In this document: positions 8,790 to 17,621 of the stretch, one piece after another
Layout: each line of letters opens with the position of its first letter
Position numbering within the stretch: position 1 is the first letter of the stretch
Assembly (NCBI GenBank): GCA_963700495.1
Contig: CAVOXT010000001.1
Span: forward strand, 1,116,001-1,180,000
Length of the DNA: 64,000 nucleotides
Direction: 5' to 3'
Source: JACCTU01 sp963700495
Lineage (GTDB): Bacteria > Actinomycetota > Thermoleophilia > Gaiellales > Gaiellaceae
Notes under the pieces: model-generated
The model's database searches: none
Seen by the model: only the letters and a program-made list of their open reading frames with translations
Told to the model about the DNA's origin: nothing
Made by a program: the position numbers and the translations under genes

Positions 8790-9190
8790 TGGACGCGGCC
8801 GTCGCCGCCCGCCGCTGGCGCGACACCTGGCTCCGCGGCTGGACGGAGCAGGACGTCGCGGCAATCCGCTCGCTCTACGCGGAGAACGCCGTGTTTCGCT
8901 CGCATCCGTTCCGCGAGCCCCATCTCGGCGCCGAGGGTGTCGCGGACTACGCGGCGTGGGCGTTCTCGGACGAGGAGGCACCGGCGGAGTGCCGCTTCGG
9001 CGAGCCGTTCGTCGCAGGTGACCGGGCGACCTGCGAGTACTGGGCGGTCGTCCGCTCGGGCGGCGGGGAGCAGACGATCGCAGGCGTTGCGCTGCTCCGC
9101 TTCGACGCGGACGGGCTCGTCGCATCGCAGCGCGACTACTGGGCACTCGAGGACGGCCGCCGCGAGCCGCCCGAGGGTTGGGGAAGCTAG
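8789..9190 (+). CDS. SnoaL/NTF2-like domain protein
   Basis: A 133-residue protein with a single NTF2-like alpha+beta fold, judged from WLRGWTEQDVAAIRSLY at the N-terminus, FRSHPF and a closing strand around DGLVASQRDYWAL. Members range from enzymes (isomerases, hydrolases) to pure ligand binders, so no reaction can be given. Its ATG overlaps the ppdK stop, so it is probably the last gene of that operon. It ends in a CTAG shared with the stop codon of the opposing rhomboid gene. Confidence 0.8.
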   Translation: MDAAVAARRWRDTWLRGWTEQDVAAIRSLYAENAVFRSHPFREPHLGAEGVADYAAWAFSDEEAPAECRFGEPFVAGDRATCEYWAVVRSGGGEQTIAGVALLRFDADGLVASQRDYWALEDGRREPPEGWGS

Positions 9191-10047
9191 GCGATCAGGC
9201 CCGCGACGGACCAGTAGGCGATCGCGATGCTCGCCACGCCGACCGCGACGACGCCTGCAATTCCCGCCACGCCGGGCTTGCCGTACGCCGCGTGTGCGGT
9301 GCCGAAGCGTGAGAGCGCGAGCGCGGAGAGCGCCCCGGCGATGAGCCCGCCGATGTGGCCGCCGATCGAGATTCCCGGGATCGCGAACGTGAACGCGAGG
9401 TTGAGGATGATGATCGTGAGCGCGCCGCCCCCGAGCACGTAGTTGCGCTGGCGCTCGAACACGAACGCGGCGCCGAGAATCCCGAAGAGCGCGCCGGAGG
9501 CGCCGACGGTCGTTTGTCCCGGATTGGTGAGCAGGAGCGCGCCCGCCGCTCCTCCGAGCCCCGAGACGAAGTAGATCAACGCAAAGCGCGCGCGTCCGAT
9601 CGCCTGTTCGACCGGCGCGCCGATCCACCAGAGGAACAGCATGTTCAGCCCGAGGTGGATCACGCTGCCGTGGAGGAACATCGAAGTGACGACGCGCCAC
9701 CACTCACCCTGCGCGACGAGGAGTCCGTTCAGCGCGCCCTCCTGATAGGGGTAGCCGTAGGGCTGCGAGAGCGTCCCGCCGCTCGCCACCTGCCACAGGA
9801 AGACGAGGACGTTCATGCCGATCAGCGTCTTGGTCACGAGCGCGCCGCCGCCTTCGGCGCCGAGGCGCCGCGCTCCCTGGACGACCCGGGCCGATCCTGT
9901 CGCGACCCCCGCGTGCTCGGCGCACTTGATCCCGACCGGGGTGTAGACCATGCAGTCGGGGCAGAGGCCTCGGCCGCAGTGGGCGCACGAGACGCCGGTC
10001 TCCCGGTTGGGGTGCCGGTAGCACGTCAGGCGCGGGGCCGTAGCCAT
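9187..10047 (-). CDS. Rhomboid intramembrane serine protease with N-terminal zinc finger
   Basis: A 286-residue integral membrane protease. Residues 9-45 form a B-box/zinc-ribbon-like module (CYRHPNRETGVSCAHCGRGL and further Cys/His), common in actinobacterial rhomboids. The membrane core follows with HLGLNM (131-136), the catalytic Ser184 in GASGALFG and the catalytic His231 in GGHIGG. Both members of the dyad are present, so it should be active on membrane-embedded substrates, which are unknown. It starts only 19 bp from the divergent comB gene. Confidence 0.92.
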   Translation of the reverse strand: MATAPRLTCYRHPNRETGVSCAHCGRGLCPDCMVYTPVGIKCAEHAGVATGSARVVQGARRLGAEGGGALVTKTLIGMNVLVFLWQVASGGTLSQPYGYPYQEGALNGLLVAQGEWWRVVTSMFLHGSVIHLGLNMLFLWWIGAPVEQAIGRARFALIYFVSGLGGAAGALLLTNPGQTTVGASGALFGILGAAFVFERQRNYVLGGGALTIIILNLAFTFAIPGISIGGHIGGLIAGALSALALSRFGTAHAAYGKPGVAGIAGVVAVGVASIAIAYWSVAGLIA

Positions 10048-10066
10048 GGGCGACTAGCGTATCGGC

Positions 10067-10747
10067 GTGCGTGTGCACGTCGCGTTCACGCCGTCGGAGA
10101 CGGTCGGCGCCCCGGTCGGAGTCGTCGTCGACGTGCTGCGGGCGAGCTCGACGATCGCGCAGGCCCTCGCGAGCGGCTGGCCGCGCGTGCTCTGCGCGCC
10201 CGGGATCGACGAGGCGCTCGCGGTGCGTGAGCAGCTCGGCGAGGGGCTGCTCGGAGGCGAGCGGAACGCGCAGCGGATCGAGGGCTTCGACGTCGGCGCC
10301 TCGCCGCGGGAGTTCGTCGAGGGCGGCGACGAGCCGCTGATCTTCTCGACGACGAACGGCACCCGCGCGATCCTGACGGCAGCTTCGAGCTGCGACCGCG
10401 TCTTCCTGGGAAGCCTGCTGAACCTCGACGCCGTGGCCGCCGCGGCGCGAGAGAGTGGGGAGGACGTCCTGATCGTTTGCGCCGGATTCCAGGACGAGTT
10501 CGCGCTCGACGACGCGTACTGCGCCGGGCGGATCGTCGAGCTCGTCGGCGGCGACCGGACCGACGCCTCGAAGGCGGCAGAGCTGATCGCCCGGTCGTTC
10601 CCGAACGCCTACGAGGGGCTCACCGCGCGGACGTACGGCCCGCCCGGCCTCGAGGAGGACATCCGCTTCTGTGCGCGGGAAAACGTGCTCGACGTCGTGC
10701 CGCGCTTCTCGCGCATGGTCGGCCCCGCCGCCGAGATCACGCTCTAG
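10067..10747 (+). CDS. comB: ComB-family 2-phosphosulfolactate phosphatase
   Basis: A 226-residue Mg-dependent phosphatase family member; the characterised enzyme removes phosphate from 2-phosphosulfolactate in coenzyme M synthesis. Family motifs include VVVDVLRASSTI at the N-terminus, STTNGTRAI in the middle and AYCAGRIVELV toward the end. Coenzyme M is not expected in actinobacteria, so as in many bacteria the real substrate is probably another phosphate ester. The start is GTG at 10067, with almost no intergenic space to the rhomboid gene. Confidence 0.85.
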   Translation: MRVHVAFTPSETVGAPVGVVVDVLRASSTIAQALASGWPRVLCAPGIDEALAVREQLGEGLLGGERNAQRIEGFDVGASPREFVEGGDEPLIFSTTNGTRAILTAASSCDRVFLGSLLNLDAVAAAARESGEDVLIVCAGFQDEFALDDAYCAGRIVELVGGDRTDASKAAELIARSFPNAYEGLTARTYGPPGLEEDIRFCARENVLDVVPRFSRMVGPAAEITL

Positions 10748-10763
10748 ACTCTCCGGCCAAGCG

Positions 10764-10816
10764 GGCTAGCAGCCAGTCCTTGGCGACCTCGTTCTGGCGA
10801 GGCAAGGCTGCTAGCC
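10764..10816. terminator. Long hairpin between convergent genes
   Basis: GGCTAGCAGCC (10764-10774) is perfectly complementary to GGCTGCTAGCC (10806-10816). Inside it, CCTTG/CAAGG and CCTCG/CGAGG pair again, giving a branched cruciform-like hairpin of 53 bp. It sits after the comB stop (10747) and includes the stop codon of the opposing lipoprotein gene (10811-10813), so it could terminate transcription from both sides. There is no U-tract. Confidence 0.6.
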
Positions 10817-11539
10817 CCCTTTCTCGAAGCGGACGAGCTCTTCCCGACCACCTCCGCCCGCCAGTCCGATCGCGAGGACGGGTCCGACTCCTCTGGCGTA
10901 GAACTTGTGCTCGAGCGCGTTGGGCTCGAGCGGCGTGTAGTCCTTGGTCATCAGCACGCGATCGAAGGTCCCGGACGGTATGTCGACCGTCTCGTCGACG
11001 CTCAGGATCTCGGCGGCGTCCTCCGCCTCTCCCCGGTAGTACTCCTGGCGATAGCTCATCCCGACGGTCGGGTCGGCGGGGATCACGACGCCGGGCTCTG
11101 CGCCGTCGACACCCGCTTCCCACGAGCCTTTCGTGCTGACGACCTTGCCGTTCTCGTACTCCTTGGTGTCCTCTCCGAGGTACCAGACGTTTCCGTGTTT
11201 GTCCTGCGCATACCAGTCAAAGGTGTCCTCAACGGGCTTGCCGTCCTCGGTGACGACGTCGTGCACGACGGTCGCGGCGATGCCGAGAATGTCCTTCGTG
11301 CGGTCGGTGACGGTCACCTCGACCCGCTGCTCGGTTCCGTCCTTGTCCGTCTCACGGTAGACCCAACTACTGCCGGGGCTCATGGGCCAGTAGGGGTTGT
11401 CGATGTGCGCGACGAAGTCGGCCGGGTCGAGCTCGACGGACTCGCTGCCCTGCGGGAGAGGTGCTCCCGAGTCGTCGCTTCCTCCGCACGCGCCTGCGAA
11501 CGCCAGTACGACCGCGAGAATGGTCGGCCACGAGCGCAT
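10811..11539 (-). CDS. Predicted secreted lipoprotein
   Basis: A 242-residue protein with a type II signal peptide: a basic start (MRSW), a hydrophobic core and the lipobox-like AFAGAC, with the Cys at about residue 18 followed by Gly/Ser/Asp. The mature part is acidic and strand-rich (SSWVYRETDKDG, NVWYLGEDTKEYENG, GTFDRVLMTKDYTPLEPN). I do not recognise a named family; it resembles conserved actinobacterial extracytoplasmic proteins of unknown role. It should be attached to the outer face of the membrane by a diacylglyceryl Cys. It is transcribed divergently from the SOS promoter of imuB. Confidence 0.75.
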   Translation of the reverse strand: MRSWPTILAVVLAFAGACGGSDDSGAPLPQGSESVELDPADFVAHIDNPYWPMSPGSSWVYRETDKDGTEQRVEVTVTDRTKDILGIAATVVHDVVTEDGKPVEDTFDWYAQDKHGNVWYLGEDTKEYENGKVVSTKGSWEAGVDGAEPGVVIPADPTVGMSYRQEYYRGEAEDAAEILSVDETVDIPSGTFDRVLMTKDYTPLEPNALEHKFYARGVGPVLAIGLAGGGGREELVRFEKGG

Positions 11540-11608
11540 TCGGGTCGCACCTTAGGCCGCTCCAGATGAGATCTGGGTGAGATCCCTGCTCTGATCGCAG
11601 CGCGGGTC

Positions 11609-11646
11609 TTGACAACCGAACGTATGTTCGCTAGAACAGACGTTCC
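11609..11646 (+). promoter_or_regulatory. SOS promoter with two LexA boxes
   Basis: TTGACA (11609-11614) and TAGAAC (11632-11637) are 17 bp apart, a near-consensus primary-sigma promoter. CGAACGTATGTTCG (11617-11630) fills the spacer and matches the Gram-positive/actinobacterial LexA consensus CGAACRNRYGTTYG at every position. A second near match, AGAACAGACGTTCC (11633-11646), keeps the GAAC-N4-GTTC core and covers the -10 and the start region. LexA bound here would block polymerase, making imuB damage-inducible. Confidence 0.92.
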
Positions 11647-11647
11647 T

Positions 11648-12832
11648 ATGATTGCCTGCCTCGCCATCCCCGGGTTCCCGCTGCGGGCCGCACTGCGCTC
11701 GCGGCCCTCGCTCGCTGCCGGTCCCGCCGCGCTGGCGCCGCCGGCCGGTGAGGAGCCGCTGGTCGGCTCCGTGACCGCCGCTGCGGAGACGCAGGGGGTC
11801 AGGCCGGGCATGCGGATGGGGGAGGCGCTCGCAATGTGTCCGGGGCTCGTGCTCGTCGAGGAGGACCCCTCAGCTGCCGAGCAGGCCTGGGAGGTGATCC
11901 TGCGCCGCCTGGAGGATGCAGGCTTCTCGGTCGAGACCGCCGAGCCCGGGTGCGCCTACTTCGAGACACGGGGGGTCGAGCGGCTCTACGGGGGGCTCGA
12001 GGCTGCGCTCCGGCGCGCGCTCGGGGCCGTCGGCACTGGCTGGGACGCGCGGGTCGGTGCGGCCGAGCGCCGCTTCGCCGCGCTCGCGGCCGCGAACGTC
12101 GCCCGGGCGGGTCAGGCACTCGTCGTCTCCGACGAGCAGACGACCGACTTCCTCGCGCCGCTGCCGCTCTCGCTGCTCCCGCTCGACGCGCGGCGCCAGC
12201 TGGAGCTCCGCGAGCTTGGCGTGAAACGACTTGGCGAGCTTGCCGGGCTCCCCAGGGCTGCCGTCGCCGAACGACTGGGGCCGGACGGCCGGCGTGCCTG
12301 GAGCCTGGCGAGAGGGGGCGCGGCGGGGCGGGTGCTGGGGCGGCGCCCGCCCGCCGAGCTCTTCGAGGAGCTCGAATTTCCCGAGGCGGTCGGGAACGAG
12401 CTCACGCTGCGGCGCGCGTTCGGCGTGCTGCTCGACAGGCTGCTCGAGCGAAAGGAGCGCGATGGAAGGTTCGTCCGCAAGGCGGCAGTGTCCGCACGGC
12501 TCGTCGGCGGCGGCTCGTGGAGGCGGACGGTCACCATGCGCGACCCGACGGCGGAGCGCGACCGCCTGCGCCACGCGCTCGGGCCGAAGCTCGCCGAGTT
12601 GCCCGCGCCGATCGTCTCCCTCCGCGTCGAGCTCGTCGAGCTGACCGAGTCGCAGGGCCAGCAGCTCGAGCTGGTGCAGGCGGCCGGAGCCGAGCTCCAG
12701 AACCGCCTCAGCGAGGGCCTGCGCCAGGTGCGCGCCAGCACCGGTTCCGGCTCGGTGGCATCGGTGGTCGAAGTGGCACCGTGGTCGCGAATCCCGGAAA
12801 CCCGGGCGCTGTTCGTACCTCGCGACGACTGA
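11648..12832 (+). CDS. imuB: ImuB-type inactive Y-family polymerase homologue
   Basis: A 394-residue Y-family polymerase relative, the scaffold subunit that links the beta clamp, ImuA and the error-prone DnaE2 in the mutasome. The fold is recognisable (AMCPGLVLVEED, ELRELGVKRLGELAGLP), but the metal-binding acids of active Y-family enzymes are gone: the usual Asp segment at the N-terminus reads CLAIPGFPL, and the SxDE site is replaced by ETAEPGCAYFET. This loss defines ImuB. The ATG at 11648 lies directly after the second LexA box. No imuA gene is seen upstream, where a lipoprotein gene diverges. Confidence 0.88.
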   Translation: MIACLAIPGFPLRAALRSRPSLAAGPAALAPPAGEEPLVGSVTAAAETQGVRPGMRMGEALAMCPGLVLVEEDPSAAEQAWEVILRRLEDAGFSVETAEPGCAYFETRGVERLYGGLEAALRRALGAVGTGWDARVGAAERRFAALAAANVARAGQALVVSDEQTTDFLAPLPLSLLPLDARRQLELRELGVKRLGELAGLPRAAVAERLGPDGRRAWSLARGGAAGRVLGRRPPAELFEELEFPEAVGNELTLRRAFGVLLDRLLERKERDGRFVRKAAVSARLVGGGSWRRTVTMRDPTAERDRLRHALGPKLAELPAPIVSLRVELVELTESQGQQLELVQAAGAELQNRLSEGLRQVRASTGSGSVASVVEVAPWSRIPETRALFVPRDD

Positions 12833-13059
12833 ACGAGCCGCAGCCGGCGCTCGTCGAGCCGCAGTTCGACGGGACGCCGCGGCTCGTCAACCGTCAGGGG
12901 GTCGCGGTCGTGCGCGAGGAGTGGCGCGTGGTCGACCGGTGGTGGACCGAGCAGCCGGTGCAGCGGCGCTACTTCGAGCTGGTGCTCGAAACGGGGCACA
13001 ACGTCGTCGTCTTCCGCGACGAGGAGCGGGGCGGATGGTTCAGCCAGCGCGGCGCCTAG
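12781..13059 (+). CDS. DUF6504-like small protein linked to imuB
   Basis: An all-beta protein of up to 92 residues overlapping the imuB 3' end. The conserved part runs from about 12845 (QFDGTPRLV) through EEWRVVDRWWTE, RRYFELVLETG and VVFRDEERGGWF to a TAG at 13057-13059. Proteins of this type are commonly encoded next to imuB in actinobacteria, so a link to the mutasome is likely, but no function is established. The GTG at 12781 is the only good upstream start and gives a 52-bp overlap; initiation may really be nearer 12830 at a rarer codon. Confidence 0.7.
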   Translation: MVANPGNPGAVRTSRRLNEPQPALVEPQFDGTPRLVNRQGVAVVREEWRVVDRWWTEQPVQRRYFELVLETGHNVVVFRDEERGGWFSQRGA

Positions 13060-13227
13060 CAGGAGGGTTTGACGAAAGAGGCGCTGTGCCGTCGGGCCGC
13101 ACTGGGCGGCGCGATGCGGCGTCCTCAGTCGCCCCCGTATCTACTCGATACGAGGGCTCCCTGCGTCCTTGCCTCGCACCACCCAGCGCACCCCGACGAC
13201 GAGGCCCCTTCCGCCAAACCCTCCTAG
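13056..13227 (-). repeat. 172-bp imperfect foldback, possible structured RNA
   Basis: Two arms of about 80 bp, starting AGGAGGGTTTG at 13061 and ending CAAACCCTCCT at 13225, are inverted copies with an apical CGTATC/GATACG stem near 13138-13152. CTAG stands at both ends (13056-13059, 13224-13227). Of the arm mismatches I aligned, seven are A/G or C/T changes that become G-U wobbles in a minus-strand transcript; none is of the opposite kind. This suggests an RNA hairpin read leftward from the cupin gene. It could also be a MITE-like element or an elaborate terminator. Confidence 0.6.
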
Positions 13228-13298
13228 TACGCCGCCACGAACGCGAGCGTCGTCGCGAGGACGAGCAACGTTGCCATGATCGAAGCGAGCAGACCCAC
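13224..13298 (-). CDS. Possible 24-aa membrane peptide
   Basis: Reading leftward from a GTG at 13298, 24 codons encode an almost purely hydrophobic helix (VGLLASIMATLLVLATTLAF then VAAY) ending in TAG. It lies between the cupin stop (13335) and the foldback, on the cupin strand. No clear ribosome-binding site precedes it, so it may be chance; its length and composition match a single membrane span. Confidence 0.3.
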   Translation of the reverse strand: MGLLASIMATLLVLATTLAFVAAY

Positions 13299-13334
13299 GG
13301 ACGTTCTCTGTTCGCCGGCGGCGCCGTCAGCCCT

Positions 13335-14101
13335 TCAACTCGGCGCACGGTAGACGTCGAACGTCTCGTCAAATCGACGCCCGTCCTCGCCGGAGGCCTG
13401 CCGGCGCAGGTAGTCGTCGAAGCCCAGCCCAGGCGCGTGGAGGTTCAGGAAGCGGGCGCGCCCGTCGCGGGCGTTGCGAAGGGTGTGCACGATGCCGGGC
13501 ATCGCGGCGACGAACGTCCCCGGCGGGGAGAGAAGCTCGCTCGCCGTCGAGCTCGAACTCGAGCTCCCCCTCGAGGACGTAGTACGCGTCGACGTGCAGG
13601 CGGTGGAGGTGCGCGTCTCGGGCGACGTACCCAGGCTCGGCGTCGACCTCGAAGACGCAGAGCTGCGGCGTCACAGCCTTGATCCGGAGGGTGACTGCCG
13701 TCGTCCTCGAGCAGCTCCCCCTGCCCGGGAGGAACCACGATCGGATCGCCGGTCGCGTCGGCAGGAGGGTCGAAGCTGTCGATCGTCTCGCCGTCGGTGA
13801 TCCCGGAGAAGCGGTGGATCCACCAAGTCCCGGGTGCGTGGATGTTCAGGATCCGCGCCTCCTCGGCGACGAACCAGTGGACGACGCCGTTGTCGGCGAG
13901 CCCGAAGCCCCCGGTCTGCAGCGGCCGCCCGGCGAAGTCGATCGCTCCCTCGAGCACGTAGAACGCGTCTGCGTGCTGCCGGTGCACGTGCGGGACCGCC
14001 CTGCTCGGCCCGAGCATCTCGGACACGGTGAGCTCGTCCCGGAGCGCCTTCGGGCCGGGCCCGGGAGGTAGGACGAGCGGTTGGCGTACGTCGAGCTCCA
14101 T
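13335..14101 (-). CDS. Two-domain cupin protein, with two frameshifts
   Basis: Starting at ATG 14101 (or 14107), the first cupin has PHVHRQHADAFYVLEGAIDF followed by NGVVHWFVAEEARILNIHAPG. The second has LHRLHVDAYYVLEGELEFEL and then, in another frame, FVAAMPGIVHTLRN and FLNLHAPGLGFDDYL, ending FDVYRAPS at 13335. The His-x-His and Glu/His pattern of metal-binding cupins is kept in both halves. Frame breaks occur near 13680 and 13535, probably errors since the domain pattern is intact across them. The function is unknown; bicupins include dioxygenases and isomerases. The 5' end overlaps the divergent dnaE2 start by about 20 bp. Confidence 0.7.
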
Positions 14102-17100
14102 GCGCATTCAGCGTATTCCTTCCTCGACGGTGCGTCACTGCCCGAGGAGCTCGCGCTGCGCGCTGCCGAGCTCGGGTACGAGGCGCTCGCCCTCACCGAT
14201 CACGACGGGGTCTACGGCTCGCTCGAGTTCGCGCACGCCGCGAAGACGTTCGGCGTTCGTGCGATCACCGGCGCCGAGGTCACGCTCGAGGGCGGCGCGC
14301 ACGTCACGCTCCTCGTTGAGGACGCACGCGGCTACGCGAACCTCTGCCGGCTGCTCACAGCGGCGCACGCGCACACGAGGCCGAAGCCGGAGGATCCGCC
14401 GCTCGACCCAGCGCTCCCGCTGCACCTGCTCGAGGAGCTGCACGACGGGCTCGTCTGCCTCTCCGGCTGCGCGCGGCACGGGCTCGCCGTCGTCGACCCG
14501 AACGCGGCCGCGCGCGTCGCGCGGACGTTCGGGCGCGAGCGCTTCTTCGTCGAGCTCCAGCGGCCGTACGAGCGCGGCGACGTGCGGCGGAACGCCGCGC
14601 TGCGAGACCTCGCCGAGGCGCTCGGCGTGCACACGATCGCGACCGGCGACGCGCACGCGCACCACCCTCGTCGCGCGCAGCTCCAGGACGTGCTCGTCGC
14701 GATTCGCGAATGCTCGTCGCTCGACGGCTGCGAGCGCGAGCGGCGCGGCAACCACGAGTCGGTGCTGCTCGCTCCGGACGAGGCGCTCGAGCGCTTCCCC
14801 GACGACCGCGGCGCCGTCGAGCGCGCGGGCGAGCTCGCCGACCGGCTCCGCTTCGACCTGACCGCCGACCTCGGCTACAGCTACCCCGACTTCGCCGACG
14901 GCGAGCCGGCGACCGTGAAGCTGAAGCGCGTCTGCGACCATGAGTTCGCTCGCCGCTACGAGCCAAGTAACAGACTGTTACTTGCCGCGCGAAGTCGCCT
15001 CGACGAGGAGCTCGCGCTGATCGAGCGGCTCCAGCTCTCCGGCTTCTTCCTGCTCCACCACGAGGTGCTGGAGCTCGCCGCCGACTGCGCGCGGGAGGTG
15101 CGCGGCGACGACACGCCGCGCCACGTGCTCCCGCCCGGCCGCGGGCGCGGCAGCTCGGTCGGCTCGATCGTCTGCTACCTGACCGGCCTCTCGCACGTCG
15201 ACCCCGTCGAGGCCGGCCTTTCGCTCGGTCGCTTCTTGAACGACGAGATGCGCGGCGTGCCCGACATCGACCTCGACTTCCCGCGCGACATCCGCGAGAA
15301 GCTGATCGTCCGCGTCACCGAGCGCTACGGGCGCGAGCACGCCGCGCTCGTCGCCTCGTTCGCGACGTACCGGTCGCGCGGCGCGATCCGCGACGTCGGC
15401 AAGGCGCTCGGCCTCCCGCACGCGGAGCTCGAGCGGCTCACGAAGATCACGGAGGGCTGGAACGCGAAGAAGGTGGCGCAGGATCTCGCGACGCTTCCCG
15501 ACGCCGAGCGCAAGCTGCTCTCGCCCCGCTGGCGCGCGTTCGCCGAGTGCTGCGCGGAGATCGCCGGCCTGCCGCGCCACGTCTCGCAGCACCCGGGCGG
15601 GATGATCATCTCGTCGCGCCCGCTCGTCGAGCTCGTCCCGGTGCAGCCCGCGGCGATGGTCGGGCGGCAGCTCTGCCAGTGGGACAAGGACTCGTGCTCC
15701 GACGCGGGCTTCATGAAGATCGACCTGCTCGGCCTGGGGATGCTCTCCGCGGTCGAGGAGTGCGTGAGCGAGATCGCGCGCGTACACGGCAAGTCGATCG
15801 ACCTCTCGCGCGTGAAGCTCGACGACCCCGCCGTGTACGACGACATCCAGCGCGCCGACACCGTCGGGGCGTTCCAGATCGAGAGCCGCGCGCAGATGCA
15901 GAGCCTGCTGCGCACGCGCCCCGAGAACCTCGACGACCTGACCGTGCAGGTCGCGCTCGTCCGCCCGGGGCCGATCCAGGGCAAGGCGGTGCACCCGTAC
16001 GTCAAGAACCGCGAGCTCCTGCGCGCCGACCCGAACCACCAAGCCGACCTACGACCACCCGCTGCTCGAGGAGCCGCTCGGCGAGACGTACGGCGCGATC
16101 GTCTTCCAGGACCAGGTTCTGAGCGTCGCGATGGCGCTCGCCGGGTTCAGCGTGGGGGAGGCGGAAGGCCTGCGCCGCGCGATGAGCCGCAAGCGCTCCC
16201 AGGAGGCGCTCGAGGCGTACCGCGCGCGCTTCGTCGAGGGCGCGCTCGCGAACGGCGTCGCCGAGGCGACCGCGAACACGGTCTACGACAAGCTGACCGG
16301 CTTCTCAGGCTTCGGCTTCCCGAAGTCGCACGCGGCGGCGTTCGGGCTGCTCGCGTACCAGTCGTCGTGGCTTCGCCACTACTACCCGACCGAGTTCCTC
16401 TGCTCGCTCCTGAACGCGCAGCCGATGGGCTTCTACCCGCCGTCGACGCTCGTGCGCGACGCGCAGCGGCGCGGGGTGGAGGTGCGCCCGCCCGACGTCA
16501 ACCGCTCGCTCGCGAAGTGCTCGAACGAGGACGGGGCCGTTCGGATGGGGGTCGCATACGTCGCGCACGTCGGCGAGGACGACGCGGAGGCTCTCGTGGC
16601 AGAGCGCGGGCGGAACGGCCTCTTCGCCGGCGTGCGCGACCTGGCCCAGCGCACGGAGCTCGGTCGGGACGAGCTCGAGGCGCTCGTCCAGTCCGGCGCG
16701 TGCGACTGCTTCGACGAGAGCCGCCGCACGCTGCTCTGGGAGCTCGGCCTCGTCCCGCGCGCGCAGAGCGTGCCGGGCTCGCGCGGCGAGGAGCACCAGC
16801 TCGCGCTTCCCCTCGACCCGACGGTCGAGACGCCCGAGCTCGCGCAGCAGACGCGCTGGGAGCGGATGCTCGCGGACTACCGGCTGACGAGCATCTCCGT
16901 CGGTATCCATCCGCTCGAGCTGCTGCGCCCGCACCTGCCCGAGGGGACGCTCTCCTCACGCGAGCTGCACGAGCAGGCGCACCGCACGCGCGTCGCGGTT
17001 GCGGGAATGGCGATCGCCCGCCAGCGCCCGTCGACCGCGAAGGGCATCGTCTTCATGCTGCTGGAGGACGAGTTCGGCCAGGTGAACCTGATCGTGCCGC

Positions 17101-17300
17101 CGCAGGTCTACGAGCGGTATCGCGCGATCGTGCGCGGGGAGCCGCTGATCCGGGCCGAAGGCCGCTTCGAGAAGATCGGGCGAAACAAGAACGTCCTCGT
17201 CGACAAGCTCGAGACGCTCGGCCCGCTCGCGCGCTGCGTGTCCGGGGAGCATGCGGTCAACGACGCGCTCCCCGACGCACACCACTTCGGCCATCGCTAG
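14081..17300 (+). CDS. dnaE2: Error-prone DNA polymerase III alpha, DnaE2, with one frameshift
   Basis: C-family polymerase of about 1073 residues, the catalytic partner of ImuB in SOS mutagenesis. The N-terminal PHP domain starts YVELHAHSAYSFLDGAS; the active-site acids are in PDIDLDFPRDIRE, and a further palm motif is GRGRGSSVGSIVCYL. The length suits DnaE2 rather than the longer DnaE1. The frame breaks near 16035 (an extra C in the ACCACCAAG run), after which PTYDHPLLEEPLGETYGAIV continues to 17300, including an OB domain near the end. Translation appears to begin at TTG 14081. The gene is separated from imuB by the reversed cupin gene. Confidence 0.9.
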
Positions 17301-17621
17301 CTACGCGTCGTCGTCTTCTTCCAGCTCGAGCGCGAACTGCGGGAACCGGCGCAGCACCGCGAAGTCGAACGCGGCCGCGTACTCCTCCGCCGCCTCGTCG
17401 TCGAGCGTCTCGGCGTACGTGTCGCGAAGCCCGACGAGGGTCTCGGTGCCCTCGGCGAGCGCCTCCTGGAGGTCGCCGAAGCGCTCCTCCGCCTCTTCGC
17501 GCCCGGCGGCGCGGTAGTCGGCCTCGGCGTCCTCGACACGCTCGAACAGGTCGGGGTTGTCCTGCTCGAACAGGTCGAGCTGGCGGTCGATCAGCTCACC
17601 GAAGCGGCGCTTGAAGATCAC
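17301..17621 (-). CDS. Hypothetical acidic protein (106 aa)
   Basis: Starts at GTG 17621, overlapping the glycosyltransferase stop (GTGA), and ends back to back with dnaE2. The product is strongly acidic and helical, with long Glu/Asp/Ala-rich segments (LFEQDNPDLFERVEDAEADY, EALAEGTETLVGLRDTYAET) and an acidic tail ELEEDDDA. It is predicted to be soluble and mostly coiled or helical. I do not recognise a family. The overlap suggests expression with the glycosyltransferase. Confidence 0.65.
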   Translation of the reverse strand: MIFKRRFGELIDRQLDLFEQDNPDLFERVEDAEADYRAAGREEAEERFGDLQEALAEGTETLVGLRDTYAETLDDEAAEEYAAAFDFAVLRRFPQFALELEEDDDA

